This document shows, one piece after another, positions 18,826 to 27,721 of a stretch of DNA of 64,000 nt; position 1 is the first letter of the stretch, and each line of letters opens with the position of its first letter. The notes beneath the pieces are model-generated. The model was not told the origin of the DNA, made no database searches, and worked only from the letters and a program-made list of their open reading frames with translations. The position numbers and the translations under genes are program-made. Source of the DNA: Actinomycetaceae bacterium TAE3-ERU4 (GTDB lineage Bacteria > Actinomycetota > Actinomycetes > Actinomycetales > Actinomycetaceae); the NCBI GenBank assembly GCA_019218365.1, contig JAHUUJ010000003.1:184482-248481 (forward strand), in the 5' to 3' direction.

Positions 18826-19850
18826 CACAAATCTACAGAGTAATAGGTAAATGAGCGCTGCGTCTCAAAGCCAATGGATGCATAAATCTTAGCTGCAGAA
18901 GAAGGATTGTCAATATCGACATCAAGACCAAATCTTTCCATTCCATCCTCACGCGCAGCAAAAACAGCTTTAGAAAGCATAGCGCGAGCCAATCCCTGCC
19001 CACGATGTTTACGATTTACACCAATTAGCTCTGCATAGAGTTCTTTTACCCCGGTAAGCATCCATTTGGTAACCGGGCGCGCAATTGCACAGTATCCGGC
19101 AATCTCACCCTTTGAGTCAAGAACGATTGAAGACCAACGGGCATCAAGATTAGCAAGGGCATCTTCCCACCAGGAAAGATATTGAGTACGATCCCCCCAG
19201 TGATCTTCAAAGGCACCTAAGTGTAAATCCCGCACTTCTTCTAATTTTTTCCCAGTAGGCCAGGGAGCAAACAAATATCCTTCCGCAAGAGGATATGAAA
19301 CAAGAGGACTATTTAAATCAGCATACATAACGTCAAAAGTTCGCTCTGGCGTATAACCCGCGGCAACGAATAGGGAACGCGCAGAAGGATTATTTCCGTG
19401 TACTACACCGCCAATTGTAACTTTTACATTAGAGTCAGGACCGTACTTTTCTAAGATTAAAGCTCTGGCAGTTTGATCCTGCCAGCTCAAAAGAACACGG
19501 CCTATTCCGCGTCTGCGCCAAGTCGGCGAAACCGTAGCTTCGAGACTTGCGAGAACGTTCTTTTTGGCCCCAGTAGGAATATGTACAGTAGCTATTGCTT
19601 GGACTTCTCCTTTAGAATCCACGCCTACAATGCTAGAAATTAAGGTGCGCCCACGAACGCCCTCAATCATATCGGCTATTTCTGCATCAGATGTAAAAGA
19701 AATTGCTCCATCGCTGATTTGAGATGCCCTGATCAGACGCACAAGGGAAGGTGCATGCACAGCTTTTAGCTCTTCCCAGCGCAAACCGAGATGAGCTGGT
19801 GGCAAAGGCACAGGAGTACAAACGTTCAGACGCTCAGCGAGTTTTGTCAT
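18825..19850 (-). CDS. Two-domain GNAT-family N-acetyltransferase
   Basis: A 341-residue tandem GNAT protein. Both halves have readable acetyl-CoA-binding loops: RRRGIGRVLLSWQ in the N-terminal domain and HRGQGLARAMLSKA in the C-terminal one, followed by DVDIDNPSSAAKIYASIGF, typical of GNAT strand beta6-beta7. Its substrate is unknown. The frame is open to 19859, but ATG 19850 has TAGAAT exactly 7 bases upstream and no Shine-Dalgarno, which fixes it as a leaderless start. It is the first gene of the two-GNAT operon and lies 50 bases after the parE-like stop. Confidence 0.82.
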   Translation of the reverse strand: MTKLAERLNVCTPVPLPPAHLGLRWEELKAVHAPSLVRLIRASQISDGAISFTSDAEIADMIEGVRGRTLISSIVGVDSKGEVQAIATVHIPTGAKKNVLASLEATVSPTWRRRGIGRVLLSWQDQTARALILEKYGPDSNVKVTIGGVVHGNNPSARSLFVAAGYTPERTFDVMYADLNSPLVSYPLAEGYLFAPWPTGKKLEEVRDLHLGAFEDHWGDRTQYLSWWEDALANLDARWSSIVLDSKGEIAGYCAIARPVTKWMLTGVKELYAELIGVNRKHRGQGLARAMLSKAVFAAREDGMERFGLDVDIDNPSSAAKIYASIGFETQRSFTYYSVDL

Positions 19851-19857
19851 GTATACC

Positions 19858-19863
19858 ATTCTA
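19858..19863 (-). promoter_or_regulatory. -10 element of a leaderless GNAT transcript
   Basis: TAGAAT, then GGTATAC (7 bases), then ATG 19850 on the minus strand. This decides the start against 19859, which would lie inside the hexamer. Confidence 0.6.
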
Positions 19864-19899
19864 TCAAGCTATTGCAAATTAGGACTGTTGACCTATTGA

Positions 19900-22002
19900 T
19901 TACGCATCAATACTCTGAGCTTCAAGTTTGTTAGCTCCATTTACTATGAAATCTTTACGAGGAGCAACAACTGATCCCATTAGAAGTTCAAAAGTCTCTT
20001 CTGCCCGAATTAACGCCTGCTCATCAGCTAAAGTAATTCTGCGTAGAGTACGTCCCTGCGGGTCCATAGTAGTTTGGGCAAGCTGGTCAGCATCCATTTC
20101 CCCCAGACCCTTGTAACGTTGAATGGGTTCTTTATACCCACGTCCCGACCTCTTTAACTTACGTAATAATTGATTTAGCTCTTCCTCGCTATAGGTATAA
20201 ACGTATTCTTTCTTCTTACGTCCCGACGCCGATAGCTCAACCCGATGCAAAGGTGGAACGGCAGCATACACTCGTCCCGCTTCCACCAAAGGACGCATAT
20301 AACGGAAGAAAAGGGTCAGTAGCAAAGTTCTAATATGGGCACCGTCAACATCAGCGTCAGTCATTAAAATGACTTTTCCATAGCGTGCTGCATCTAGGTT
20401 AAAGGTACGCCCTGACCCAGCACCTATAACCTGAATAATTGCTGAACATTCAGCGTTCGAAAGCATATCTGCAGTAGATGCCTTCTGTACATTTAGGATT
20501 TTCCCACGAATTGGGAAAAGAGCCTGAAACTCTGAAGAACGAGCCAGCTTAGCTGTCCCTAAAGCCGAGTCTCCCTCGACAATAAACAACTCAGAACGTT
20601 CTACCTCATTGGTTCTACAGTCAGCAAGCTTTGCCGGTAAAGAGGAGGTTTCTAATGCGTTTTTTCTCCGGGAGATTTCTTTATGCAAACGTGCCGATTG
20701 CCTGGCTTTCATTTCGCCAACAATTTTCTCTAGAAGTAACGAATTTTGCTGCTTATCGTCACGTTTAGAGGAAGCAAACTGCGCTTTTAATTCATCGGCA
20801 ATTACTTTTGCAACAATTTGTCGAATTTGCGGAGTTCCTAATATTTCTTTAGTCTGCCCTTCAAACTGCGGCTCAGGCAAACGAACCGTAACTACTGCTG
20901 TAAGCCCCGCAAGAATATCGTCTTTTTCTATTCTTCCATCACGAGCAGTTACTTTAAGTTTTCTCGCGTTCTTTTCTACCTGCGCTCTAAATATTTTTAA
21001 GAGAGCCTGTTCGAATCCAGAAACGTGAGTTCCCCCCTTGGGGGTAGCTATAATATTAACGAAAGATTGAACTTGAGTTTCGTATCCGATTCCCCAGCGT
21101 AAGGCACACTCAACCTGGCACTCGCGTTCCTCCTCAACAGCTTTAAGATGACCCGTAGCGTCTAGCTTCTGTACCGTCTCAATATATTTTCCCGCACCGG
21201 TAAAACGCCAGGTATCTGTAATAGCTGTGTCTTTAGCTAAGAAATTAGCAAAATCAACTACTCCGCCTTCAAAATGTAACTCTTCAGCAAGTTTTTCTTC
21301 ATGGCGCTCATCGGATACTAAAATTTTCAATCCGGGAACGAGGAATGCAGACTGACGAGCCCGAGCTACTAAATTTTCCCAACTATAGTCAACGCTCTTA
21401 GGAAAAATCTGGAAATCAGCCCAAAATCTAACTCTCGTACCGCTGAGTCCACGTTTGGCTTTCCCGATTACTTTTAATTCTGAACTTTCAGTAAAAGGGG
21501 TAAACGGAGAATCTGGGCTAATACCTTTAGAATCGTCAAATACCCCAGGTTCTCCTCTACGAAAAGACATTCCATAAACTTTACCGGCCCGGGTAACAGC
21601 AACATCAAGTCTTGCTGATAGAGCATTTACTACCGAAGCTCCAACTCCGTGCAAACCACCTGAAGAAGTGTAAGAACCACCTCCGAACTTACCGCCAGCA
21701 TGCAATTTTGTGAAAACTACTTCTACGCCGGATAGACCAACAGACTTCACAGTATCAATTGGGATTCCACGACCATTGTCAGCGACAGATACAGAATGAT
21801 CATCATGCAGAGTCACCTTAATTTCACTGCAATGCCCTTCCAGGGATTCATCAATAGAATTATCGATGATTTCCCATACGCAGTGCATAAGCCCGCGATG
21901 ATCGGTGGAACCGATATACATACCCGGACGTTTCCGAACTGCTTCTAGCCCTTCGAGGACCGAAAGGTGTCTCGCTGTGTATTCTTCTTTCTTCTCTGCC
22001 AC
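19900..22002 (-). CDS. Type II topoisomerase subunit B (topoisomerase IV ParE-like)
   Basis: A 700-residue ATPase subunit. The GHKL ATP site shows EIIDNSIDE, DNGRGIP and GGLHGVGASVVNALS in order. The TOPRIM domain has EGDSALG and LMTDADVDGAHIRTLLL with the metal-binding acidic residues. The PIRGKILNVQKA and YKGLGEMD motifs complete the family signature. It is the partner of the ParC-like protein at 15356-17782; in this genome the two are on opposite strands with two GNAT genes between them. The GTG start at 22002 is preceded by AAGG at 5 bases. Confidence 0.95.
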   Translation of the reverse strand: MAEKKEEYTARHLSVLEGLEAVRKRPGMYIGSTDHRGLMHCVWEIIDNSIDESLEGHCSEIKVTLHDDHSVSVADNGRGIPIDTVKSVGLSGVEVVFTKLHAGGKFGGGSYTSSGGLHGVGASVVNALSARLDVAVTRAGKVYGMSFRRGEPGVFDDSKGISPDSPFTPFTESSELKVIGKAKRGLSGTRVRFWADFQIFPKSVDYSWENLVARARQSAFLVPGLKILVSDERHEEKLAEELHFEGGVVDFANFLAKDTAITDTWRFTGAGKYIETVQKLDATGHLKAVEEERECQVECALRWGIGYETQVQSFVNIIATPKGGTHVSGFEQALLKIFRAQVEKNARKLKVTARDGRIEKDDILAGLTAVVTVRLPEPQFEGQTKEILGTPQIRQIVAKVIADELKAQFASSKRDDKQQNSLLLEKIVGEMKARQSARLHKEISRRKNALETSSLPAKLADCRTNEVERSELFIVEGDSALGTAKLARSSEFQALFPIRGKILNVQKASTADMLSNAECSAIIQVIGAGSGRTFNLDAARYGKVILMTDADVDGAHIRTLLLTLFFRYMRPLVEAGRVYAAVPPLHRVELSASGRKKKEYVYTYSEEELNQLLRKLKRSGRGYKEPIQRYKGLGEMDADQLAQTTMDPQGRTLRRITLADEQALIRAEETFELLMGSVVAPRKDFIVNGANKLEAQSIDA

Positions 22003-22134
22003 GGGCCTTATTCTAGTGTCTGGAAAGAAAAGAAAGGAAGTTGGCGCGCGGATAATACTCTACTGGGTTGCGCCGCACGCGAAAGATAAGGATTAGAGAG
22101 GAAGATTATTAATAAAGCATGGTGAAATAGGTTC

Positions 22135-22368
22135 ATGAGTGTAGCGCAGATGACTGAGCAAGTAATTGAGGAATCAGCCTCCGAGCTAGAAACAAATCAG
22201 AAGCTAACAGCTAATGATCGTTGTGATGCATGCGGAGCCCAAGCGTATGTAAGGGTAAAGGTTGGCGATAGTGGAGAACTACTTTTTTGCGCCCACCACG
22301 CGAGAAAGCACTCTTCTGCACTAGAAAAAGTTGCAGAAGTTGTACAGGATGAAACTGACCAGATTTAG
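22135..22368 (+). CDS. Small zinc-binding protein, DUF7455-like
   Basis: A 77-residue protein with a Cys-rich core: C30-x2-C33 and C52-x2-H55 (CDACGAQAYVRV, then LLFCAHHARKH), a probable zinc finger. Similar proteins lie beside sigA in many actinobacteria; no function is known. ATG 22135 is used; ATG 22150 is an alternative. It ends in a strong two-way terminator facing sigA. Confidence 0.8.
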   Translation: MSVAQMTEQVIEESASELETNQKLTANDRCDACGAQAYVRVKVGDSGELLFCAHHARKHSSALEKVAEVVQDETDQI

Positions 22369-22378
22369 TTATTTCTTT

Positions 22379-22430
22379 GGTATATAAGTTGTGGGGACGA
22401 CCTTTTGGTCCTCCCCACAACTTATATACC
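22379..22430. terminator. Bidirectional terminator between the zinc-protein gene and sigA
   Basis: Perfect 18-base arms (22379-22396 and 22413-22430) with a further inner GACC-TTTT-GGTC helix, one of the strongest hairpins in the window. Confidence 0.93.
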
Positions 22431-22446
22431 ATTACGGATTTTTAGA

Positions 22447-23940
22447 CTAATCTAAATAGTCACGCAAGACCTGCGAGCGAGACGGGTGCCTAAGTTTAGA
22501 CATAGTCTTAGATTCAATCTGTCGAATACGCTCACGGGTAACACCGTAAACTTTACCAATCTCATCAAGCGTCTTCGGCTGCCCATCTCCCAGCCCAAAG
22601 CGCATACGTACAACACCGGCTTCACGTTCAGATAAAGTTCCTAGAACTTGCTGCAATTGCTCTTGCAAAAGAGTGAAAGAGACTGCCTCTGCGGGAACAA
22701 TAGCTTCAGAGTCTTCAATTAAATCTCCAAACTCTGAGTCACCATCTTCACCTAAAGGAGTGTGCAAGGAAATTGGCTCACGCCCATATTTCTGTACCTC
22801 AACGACCTTATCCGGAGTCATATCAAGCTCTTTAGCTAGCTCATCCGGGGTAGGTTCACGTCCAAGGTCTTGTAGCATCTGACGTTGTACTCTTGCTAGC
22901 TTATTGATGACCTCAACCATGTGTACCGGAATACGGATGGTACGGGCCTGGTCTGCCATAGCACGAGTAATTGCCTGGCGAATCCACCAAGTAGCGTATG
23001 TAGAGAACTTAAATCCCTTGTTATAGTCGAACTTTTCTACAGCGCGAATAAGACCTAGATTCCCCTCTTGGATTAAGTCCAAGAAGAGCATCCCTCGCCC
23101 TGTGTAGCGTTTAGCAAGCGAAACAACTAGACGTAAGTTAGCTTCTAGGAGGTGATTCTTAGCATTTTGCCCATCGCGAGAAATCCACATTAACTCACGA
23201 CGTAGCTTGGAGGGCATCATATCTCCCTCACGCTTTAGCTTTTCCTCAGCAAACAAACCAGCTTCAATTCGCTTAGCAAGATCGATTTCTTGATCAGCGG
23301 TTAATAGAGCAACTTTACCAATCTGTTTCAAATAGTCTTTAACCGGGTCTGCAGTAGCCCCAGCCACAGTAACCTGCTGAATCGGAGCGTCGGTGTCATC
23401 AGAGTCAGATACCACGAAGCTAGAAGCCTTCATTGATGCCTGAGCGCGAGCTTTAGCATTAGCTTTTGCTTCAGCCTGGTCATCTTCTTCTTCATCTTCA
23501 TCATGCAAATCAGAATCATCTACATCATCAAGATCGTCATCAAGGTCTAAGTCGGCTTCAAGATCTAAATCATCATCTAACGAAATATCTTCTTCGTCTA
23601 TTTCCTCAATAGACTTTTCTACCTTTTCAGAAGTTTTTTTTGACTCAGCTTTTTTAGCTGTCCGGGTCTTCTTAGTAGAAGTAGATGAAGCATCAGCTTC
23701 TTTCTTAGCTGTCTTCTTGCGAGCAGTTACCTTTTTCGTTTCAGCACTCGCATTTTCCTCTGCGGCAACTGCGGATGTTTCCGCTTTAGTTGCAGCTTTT
23801 CTCCTCGTAGAAGTAGCTTTTTTAACAGCCGGTTTCTTTGTCGATGAAGTTTTAGCCTTGGTAGCAGCAGACTTCTGCACTTCTGTTTCAGCTGTCGAAG
23901 CGTTTTCAGTGTCTGCGGATTTCGTTGATTTGGTCGGCAC
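22447..23940 (-). CDS. sigA: Primary RNA polymerase sigma factor SigA/RpoD
   Basis: A 497-residue housekeeping sigma factor. Residues 1-195 are a low-complexity tail: a Lys/Ala/Thr-rich part, then a run of Asp/Glu/Leu. The conserved part follows: region 1.2 ([17 protein letters not shown]), region 2 with [20 protein letters not shown] and [16 protein letters not shown] (-10 recognition), region 3, and region 4 with [20 protein letters not shown] (-35 recognition). It starts with GTG 23940 behind GAAAGG at 6 bases. It is a single gene. Confidence 0.97.
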   Translation of the reverse strand: MPTKSTKSADTENASTAETEVQKSAATKAKTSSTKKPAVKKATSTRRKAATKAETSAVAAEENASAETKKVTARKKTAKKEADASSTSTKKTRTAKKAESKKTSEKVEKSIEEIDEEDISLDDDLDLEADLDLDDDLDDVDDSDLHDEDEEEDDQAEAKANAKARAQASMKASSFVVSDSDDTDAPIQQVTVAGATADPVKDYLKQIGKVALLTADQEIDLAKRIEAGLFAEEKLKREGDMMPSKLRRELMWISRDGQNAKNHLLEANLRLVVSLAKRYTGRGMLFLDLIQEGNLGLIRAVEKFDYNKGFKFSTYATWWIRQAITRAMADQARTIRIPVHMVEVINKLARVQRQMLQDLGREPTPDELAKELDMTPDKVVEVQKYGREPISLHTPLGEDGDSEFGDLIEDSEAIVPAEAVSFTLLQEQLQQVLGTLSEREAGVVRMRFGLGDGQPKTLDEIGKVYGVTRERIRQIESKTMSKLRHPSRSQVLRDYLD

Positions 23941-24063
23941 GGAGGACCTTTCGTGGTTTACGTTACTTTTTCTGTACGTTTTAACTAGAGACCATTATAA
24001 TCGCGCCTCTCATTTTTTGCGCACTCTAGCGTAAATTAAAGTCTTTTTTCTTTCTTTACGTCC

Positions 24064-24438
24064 CTACTTAGCGGTAACAGTAATAACTGGACAGGGAGCA
24101 GATAAAAGTACCTTTTGTACGTTTTGCCCAACTGCATCAATCCCCATTTGGCCAGGTAGGATTCCAATCACTACAGCCTCGGTTTTATTAATTTTTGCAA
24201 GCTCAATAAGCTGCTCAGAGACAGATTGCCCGAGGACTGCAACGTGTCTTTCAAAAGCAATATTTGCCTCTTCCAAAGCGGCCCATAGCCCCTCTTCAGA
24301 ATCAGCCCCAGGAGTGTCTGATTGGGAAAGAGAAGTGAGGATAATCAAATTTTGTGAAGTGCGTTCACAGACCTTGATTGCTACTTTAAGCGCAGCTTCA
24401 GACTCCGCAGTATTGAAATAAGCAACGGCTACAGACAT
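24064..24438 (-). CDS. Universal stress protein (UspA family)
   Basis: A 124-residue single-domain USP, slightly short for the family. The beginning MSVAVAYFNTAESEAALKVA and the end with GQMGIDAVGQNVQKVLLSAP and CPVITVTAK are typical. The ATP-loop pattern G-x2-G-x9-G is only partly kept (Asn instead of Ser after the last Gly), so nucleotide binding is uncertain. AGGAA precedes ATG 24438. It is divergent from the polyprenyl synthase gene. Confidence 0.88.
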   Translation of the reverse strand: MSVAVAYFNTAESEAALKVAIKVCERTSQNLIILTSLSQSDTPGADSEEGLWAALEEANIAFERHVAVLGQSVSEQLIELAKINKTEAVVIGILPGQMGIDAVGQNVQKVLLSAPCPVITVTAK

Positions 24439-24513
24439 TTTGAGTTCCTAAAACTATAAGAATGCCGCTGTCTTCTTGTTATCCAGTCTCCATATCTGAT
24501 AACTTCACCTACT

Positions 24514-25620
24514 ATGGGTGACCTAATAACAAAAAGCCTTGGCGATGATCAGCATAAACACTACCAGATACTACTCTCCCAGGTAATTAATAAAACAATT
24601 GATGATTGTTTCCAACAAAGCAGTAAACGATGGATGCTGTTACGCACCTTGACACTAAATTCAGTAGAGGGAGGAAAACGCCTTCGTGCGCTCTGTGCAC
24701 TAATCGGCTACCTTTTAGCAGGCATTAGTGAACCAGATGAAAAAATTGCCACCATGGGAGCCGCCTTAGAGTTCTACCAGGCATCTGCACTCACCCACGA
24801 TGATTTAATTGATAAATCTACGATTCGCCGCAACCTGCCTACCACCCATGTACTGGCAGCCTCTAGATTCAACGATTTAGTTGAGGGTTCTTCTTTTTCC
24901 AGCGAATCAGCAAATGATTTTGGAAAAAATAGCGCGATTCTAGTAGGTGATTTAACTCTGTCTCTTGCATTTGAGCTATGCGCTAAAGCAGTTTCAGATT
25001 CACCTCAAGTCGGGAAAATATTTTTTGAATTCTCACGAATGACATCTCGCGTAGCACAGGGACAATTCCTAGATATATCTCTTGATTATCAAGATATTTT
25101 TAAAGGATTTTCTGAAAGCCTGCCATTAGAGGTAATCAGCTATAAAACGGCCGGATATTCTGTCGCTGACCCTCTTTACCTAGGCGCACTCACTGGTGGA
25201 TTGAACGTTGACTGTGCAGAAGAACTCCGTAACGCTATTTTGCCGTGGGGAGTTGCCTTCCAACTACGCGACGATATGCTGGGAGTTTTCGCCCAAACTA
25301 AAACAGCAGGAAAACCAAAAGCTCATGATATCGCCGAAGGTAAACGTACCCTGTTACTTGCCAAAGCTATGCAAAATCTTTCCCTGACCGCCCCGGCAAA
25401 AGCTCATCTACTGGCAGAAATTATGAGTCTTCCAAAACGCAATCAAGAAGAAATTGATCAGGCAGTGGAACTAATACTTGATTCAGGCGCAGACAAGGAA
25501 ATAGAGGAAAAAATATCCTACCTCTATAACCAAGGACTTGAGAAGTTGGAATGTCTTAGTTTGAGTAATACAAACATTTTGATTTCTCTTGGACAGATGC
25601 TGACACAACGAGAACGATAA
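24514..25620 (+). CDS. Polyprenyl diphosphate synthase (trans-isoprenyl)
   Basis: A 368-residue synthase that condenses isopentenyl diphosphate with allylic diphosphates. The substrate motif GGKR is at residues 53-56, the first Asp-rich motif DDLID is at 96-100, and the second, DDMLG, starts at 253. Chain length cannot be read from this; geranylgeranyl diphosphate or a menaquinone side chain are the likely products. Its order with the following PASTA kinase and class II DAHP synthase resembles the idsA2-pknL-aroG region of M. tuberculosis (Rv2173-Rv2178c). Confidence 0.92.
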   Translation: MGDLITKSLGDDQHKHYQILLSQVINKTIDDCFQQSSKRWMLLRTLTLNSVEGGKRLRALCALIGYLLAGISEPDEKIATMGAALEFYQASALTHDDLIDKSTIRRNLPTTHVLAASRFNDLVEGSSFSSESANDFGKNSAILVGDLTLSLAFELCAKAVSDSPQVGKIFFEFSRMTSRVAQGQFLDISLDYQDIFKGFSESLPLEVISYKTAGYSVADPLYLGALTGGLNVDCAEELRNAILPWGVAFQLRDDMLGVFAQTKTAGKPKAHDIAEGKRTLLLAKAMQNLSLTAPAKAHLLAEIMSLPKRNQEEIDQAVELILDSGADKEIEEKISYLYNQGLEKLECLSLSNTNILISLGQMLTQRER

Positions 25621-25668
25621 TCCGACACACACAAGCTCTAATTATCCAGTTAAACCTCTCTTTTTCCG

Positions 25669-25674
25669 TAGAAT
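25669..25674 (+). promoter_or_regulatory. -10 element of a leaderless PASTA-kinase transcript
   Basis: TAGAAT followed by AAGTTTC (7 bases) and GTG 25682. No Shine-Dalgarno is present and no TTGACA-like -35 stands out. Confidence 0.6.
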
Positions 25675-25681
25675 AAGTTTC

Positions 25682-27712
25682 GTGACAGAGCCTAAAAACC
25701 CAAAGGACGCAGAAACAGATTACGTCCCTCTCCCCCAGGGAGAAGAATATCCAGACCCAATAATTGGGCTTCTACTCGATGGACGTTACCGTGTCGAGAC
25801 TCTTCTTGCCCGTGGAGGAATGGCTTCTGTCTATAGAGCAACAGATGAGCGTCTAGGACGTTTTGTTGCGGTAAAAGTACTTCATCCTCATCTAGTAGAT
25901 TCAGGAACTTTTCTTAAGCGTTTTCAAAGTGAAGCTAGATCAGTAGCACAGTTATTACATCCACATTTAGTTACCGTATTTGACCAAGGAACTATTAAAA
26001 GTACAGCCTACATTGTGATGGAACTGGTGGAAGGGAAATCTCTTAGGGAACTGATTAACACTTCGGCTCCTCTTTCAGTGGGGAAAAGCCTAAATCTGAT
26101 TAAAGATATTCTTTCCGGCCTGGCTGCTGCACATCAAAAAGGAATAATCCATAGAGATATTAAACCCGAAAATATTCTTCTTGATTCATCTGATAGCCCC
26201 AAAATTGCAGATTTTGGTTTAGCTCAATCTGTAAGTGCATCTTCATCTACCTCACAGCATTCTATTCTCGGCACCGTAGCATATGTTTCTCCGGAACTGA
26301 TTTCCGAAGGAAAATCTGATGAACGAGGTGACCTCTACGCACTCGGTATAGTTCTATACGAGCTACTAACCGGAGAAGTTCCTTTTAGCGGCTCAGTGCC
26401 TATAAATGTTGCTTACGCGCATGTACAAAATCAGGTTCCCCCTCCTTCACGTAAGGTTGAGTGGCTTCCCACAGAAGTTGATGACTATGTTTCATCGTTA
26501 ACAGCCCGAGAAAAAGAATCACGTTTCCAAAATGCGCGTGAAGCTCTATACGCTATAGAAAAATTAATTTCAGTTCTTCCAAGTTCGGTTCTTCTTCGCG
26601 AAAGCGGAAAGCAGACTAACGAGGAAGACCCAAACCTTACAGCACGCTTAAACGTTGCTGCCGACACAAGCCTACTTCCTAAAGTTAATTCCAAAAATAA
26701 CAAAGAAGAAAATCCAGACCTTCTCCTGCTTGATGATGCAACGCAACCGAATAAAGCTTCCGCGCTGATAAATGATACTCAACTAATTTCTTCCACGCGA
26801 AAATCTAATAGCCAGACAAAAACTACTTCACGGAAATGGCCAATCCTAATTTTTGCTCTACTACTAACGGCTTTTCTAGCGCTGGGAGGAACTTGGTGGT
26901 ATCACGAACGTGGCCCCGGAGCCTTCTATACCGTTCCTAAGGTTAGCGGATTGCCTTTAGAACAAGCACAGCAGGTACTTGATAAAGCTGGATTATCTTC
27001 TTCTAAAGATGAAGTATATTCAGATACCGTTCCCGCTGGAGAAATTGTTTCTTCTCTGCCGGAGGAAGGTAAAAAACAATTCAAAAATACTCCGGTAAAA
27101 CTTCGTGTTTCCAAGGGTATAGAAATGTTTACTATTCCGAAGGTTATTGGGCTATCTAAAGAAAAGGCCTTGGAAGAGATTAAATCAATCGGTTTCAAAA
27201 AACCTAAAAATATTGAGAGTTGGTCAGAAGAAGTTCCCAAAGACCAAGTAATAAATATTTCTCCCAAACAGGGGGAAGTTGTCCGTCATGATACAGAATT
27301 AACCTTGGAGATATCAAAGGGCCGCCAACCTTTTACTCTTCCCGAACTGGTAGGAAAACCAAGTTCTGTACTTGAAGAATTGCCCAATGCCCCATTCAAG
27401 TTCACACTTACTGAAGATTTCTCAGACAGTGTTGCTAAAGGAAAGATAATTTCATCCTCTCCTGCTTCAGGTACTACTCTATATCGAAATAGCGAAGTAA
27501 AAGTAGTCGTTTCTAAAGGACCTAAGCTGTATCCAGTTCCCTCAGTCTTCGGAAAGAGTCAAAAAGAAGCAAAGAAAATACTTGAAAACGCTGGTTTCAA
27601 GGTAAAAGTAACCAAAGTCTTAGATGGTTTATTCGGTACCGCTCGTTTGACTCGCCCGGGTGCAGGAACCATGCTTCCTAAGGGAGCGACTGTCACTATC
27701 GTAGTTATCTAG
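25682..27712 (+). CDS. Transmembrane Ser/Thr protein kinase with PASTA repeats (PknB/PknL type)
   Basis: A 676-residue bitopic kinase. Residues 37-295 are a Hanks-type kinase domain: glycine loop ARGGMASVY, Lys65 in VAVKVL, catalytic Asp159 in HRDIKPEN and Asp177 in DFG. A disordered juxtamembrane part leads to one transmembrane helix (386-407). Four extracellular PASTA repeats follow, each beginning near FTVPKV, FTIPKV, FTLPEL and YPVPSV; they bind muropeptides or lipid II in relatives. Such kinases couple cell-wall state to growth. Context recalls PknL, but mycobacterial PknL lacks PASTA domains, so PknB-type function is equally possible. It converges on the DAHP synthase gene with a 9-base gap. 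Confidence 0.94.
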   Translation: MTEPKNPKDAETDYVPLPQGEEYPDPIIGLLLDGRYRVETLLARGGMASVYRATDERLGRFVAVKVLHPHLVDSGTFLKRFQSEARSVAQLLHPHLVTVFDQGTIKSTAYIVMELVEGKSLRELINTSAPLSVGKSLNLIKDILSGLAAAHQKGIIHRDIKPENILLDSSDSPKIADFGLAQSVSASSSTSQHSILGTVAYVSPELISEGKSDERGDLYALGIVLYELLTGEVPFSGSVPINVAYAHVQNQVPPPSRKVEWLPTEVDDYVSSLTAREKESRFQNAREALYAIEKLISVLPSSVLLRESGKQTNEEDPNLTARLNVAADTSLLPKVNSKNNKEENPDLLLLDDATQPNKASALINDTQLISSTRKSNSQTKTTSRKWPILIFALLLTAFLALGGTWWYHERGPGAFYTVPKVSGLPLEQAQQVLDKAGLSSSKDEVYSDTVPAGEIVSSLPEEGKKQFKNTPVKLRVSKGIEMFTIPKVIGLSKEKALEEIKSIGFKKPKNIESWSEEVPKDQVINISPKQGEVVRHDTELTLEISKGRQPFTLPELVGKPSSVLEELPNAPFKFTLTEDFSDSVAKGKIISSSPASGTTLYRNSEVKVVVSKGPKLYPVPSVFGKSQKEAKKILENAGFKVKVTKVLDGLFGTARLTRPGAGTMLPKGATVTIVVI

Positions 27713-27721
27713 GATATTTTA

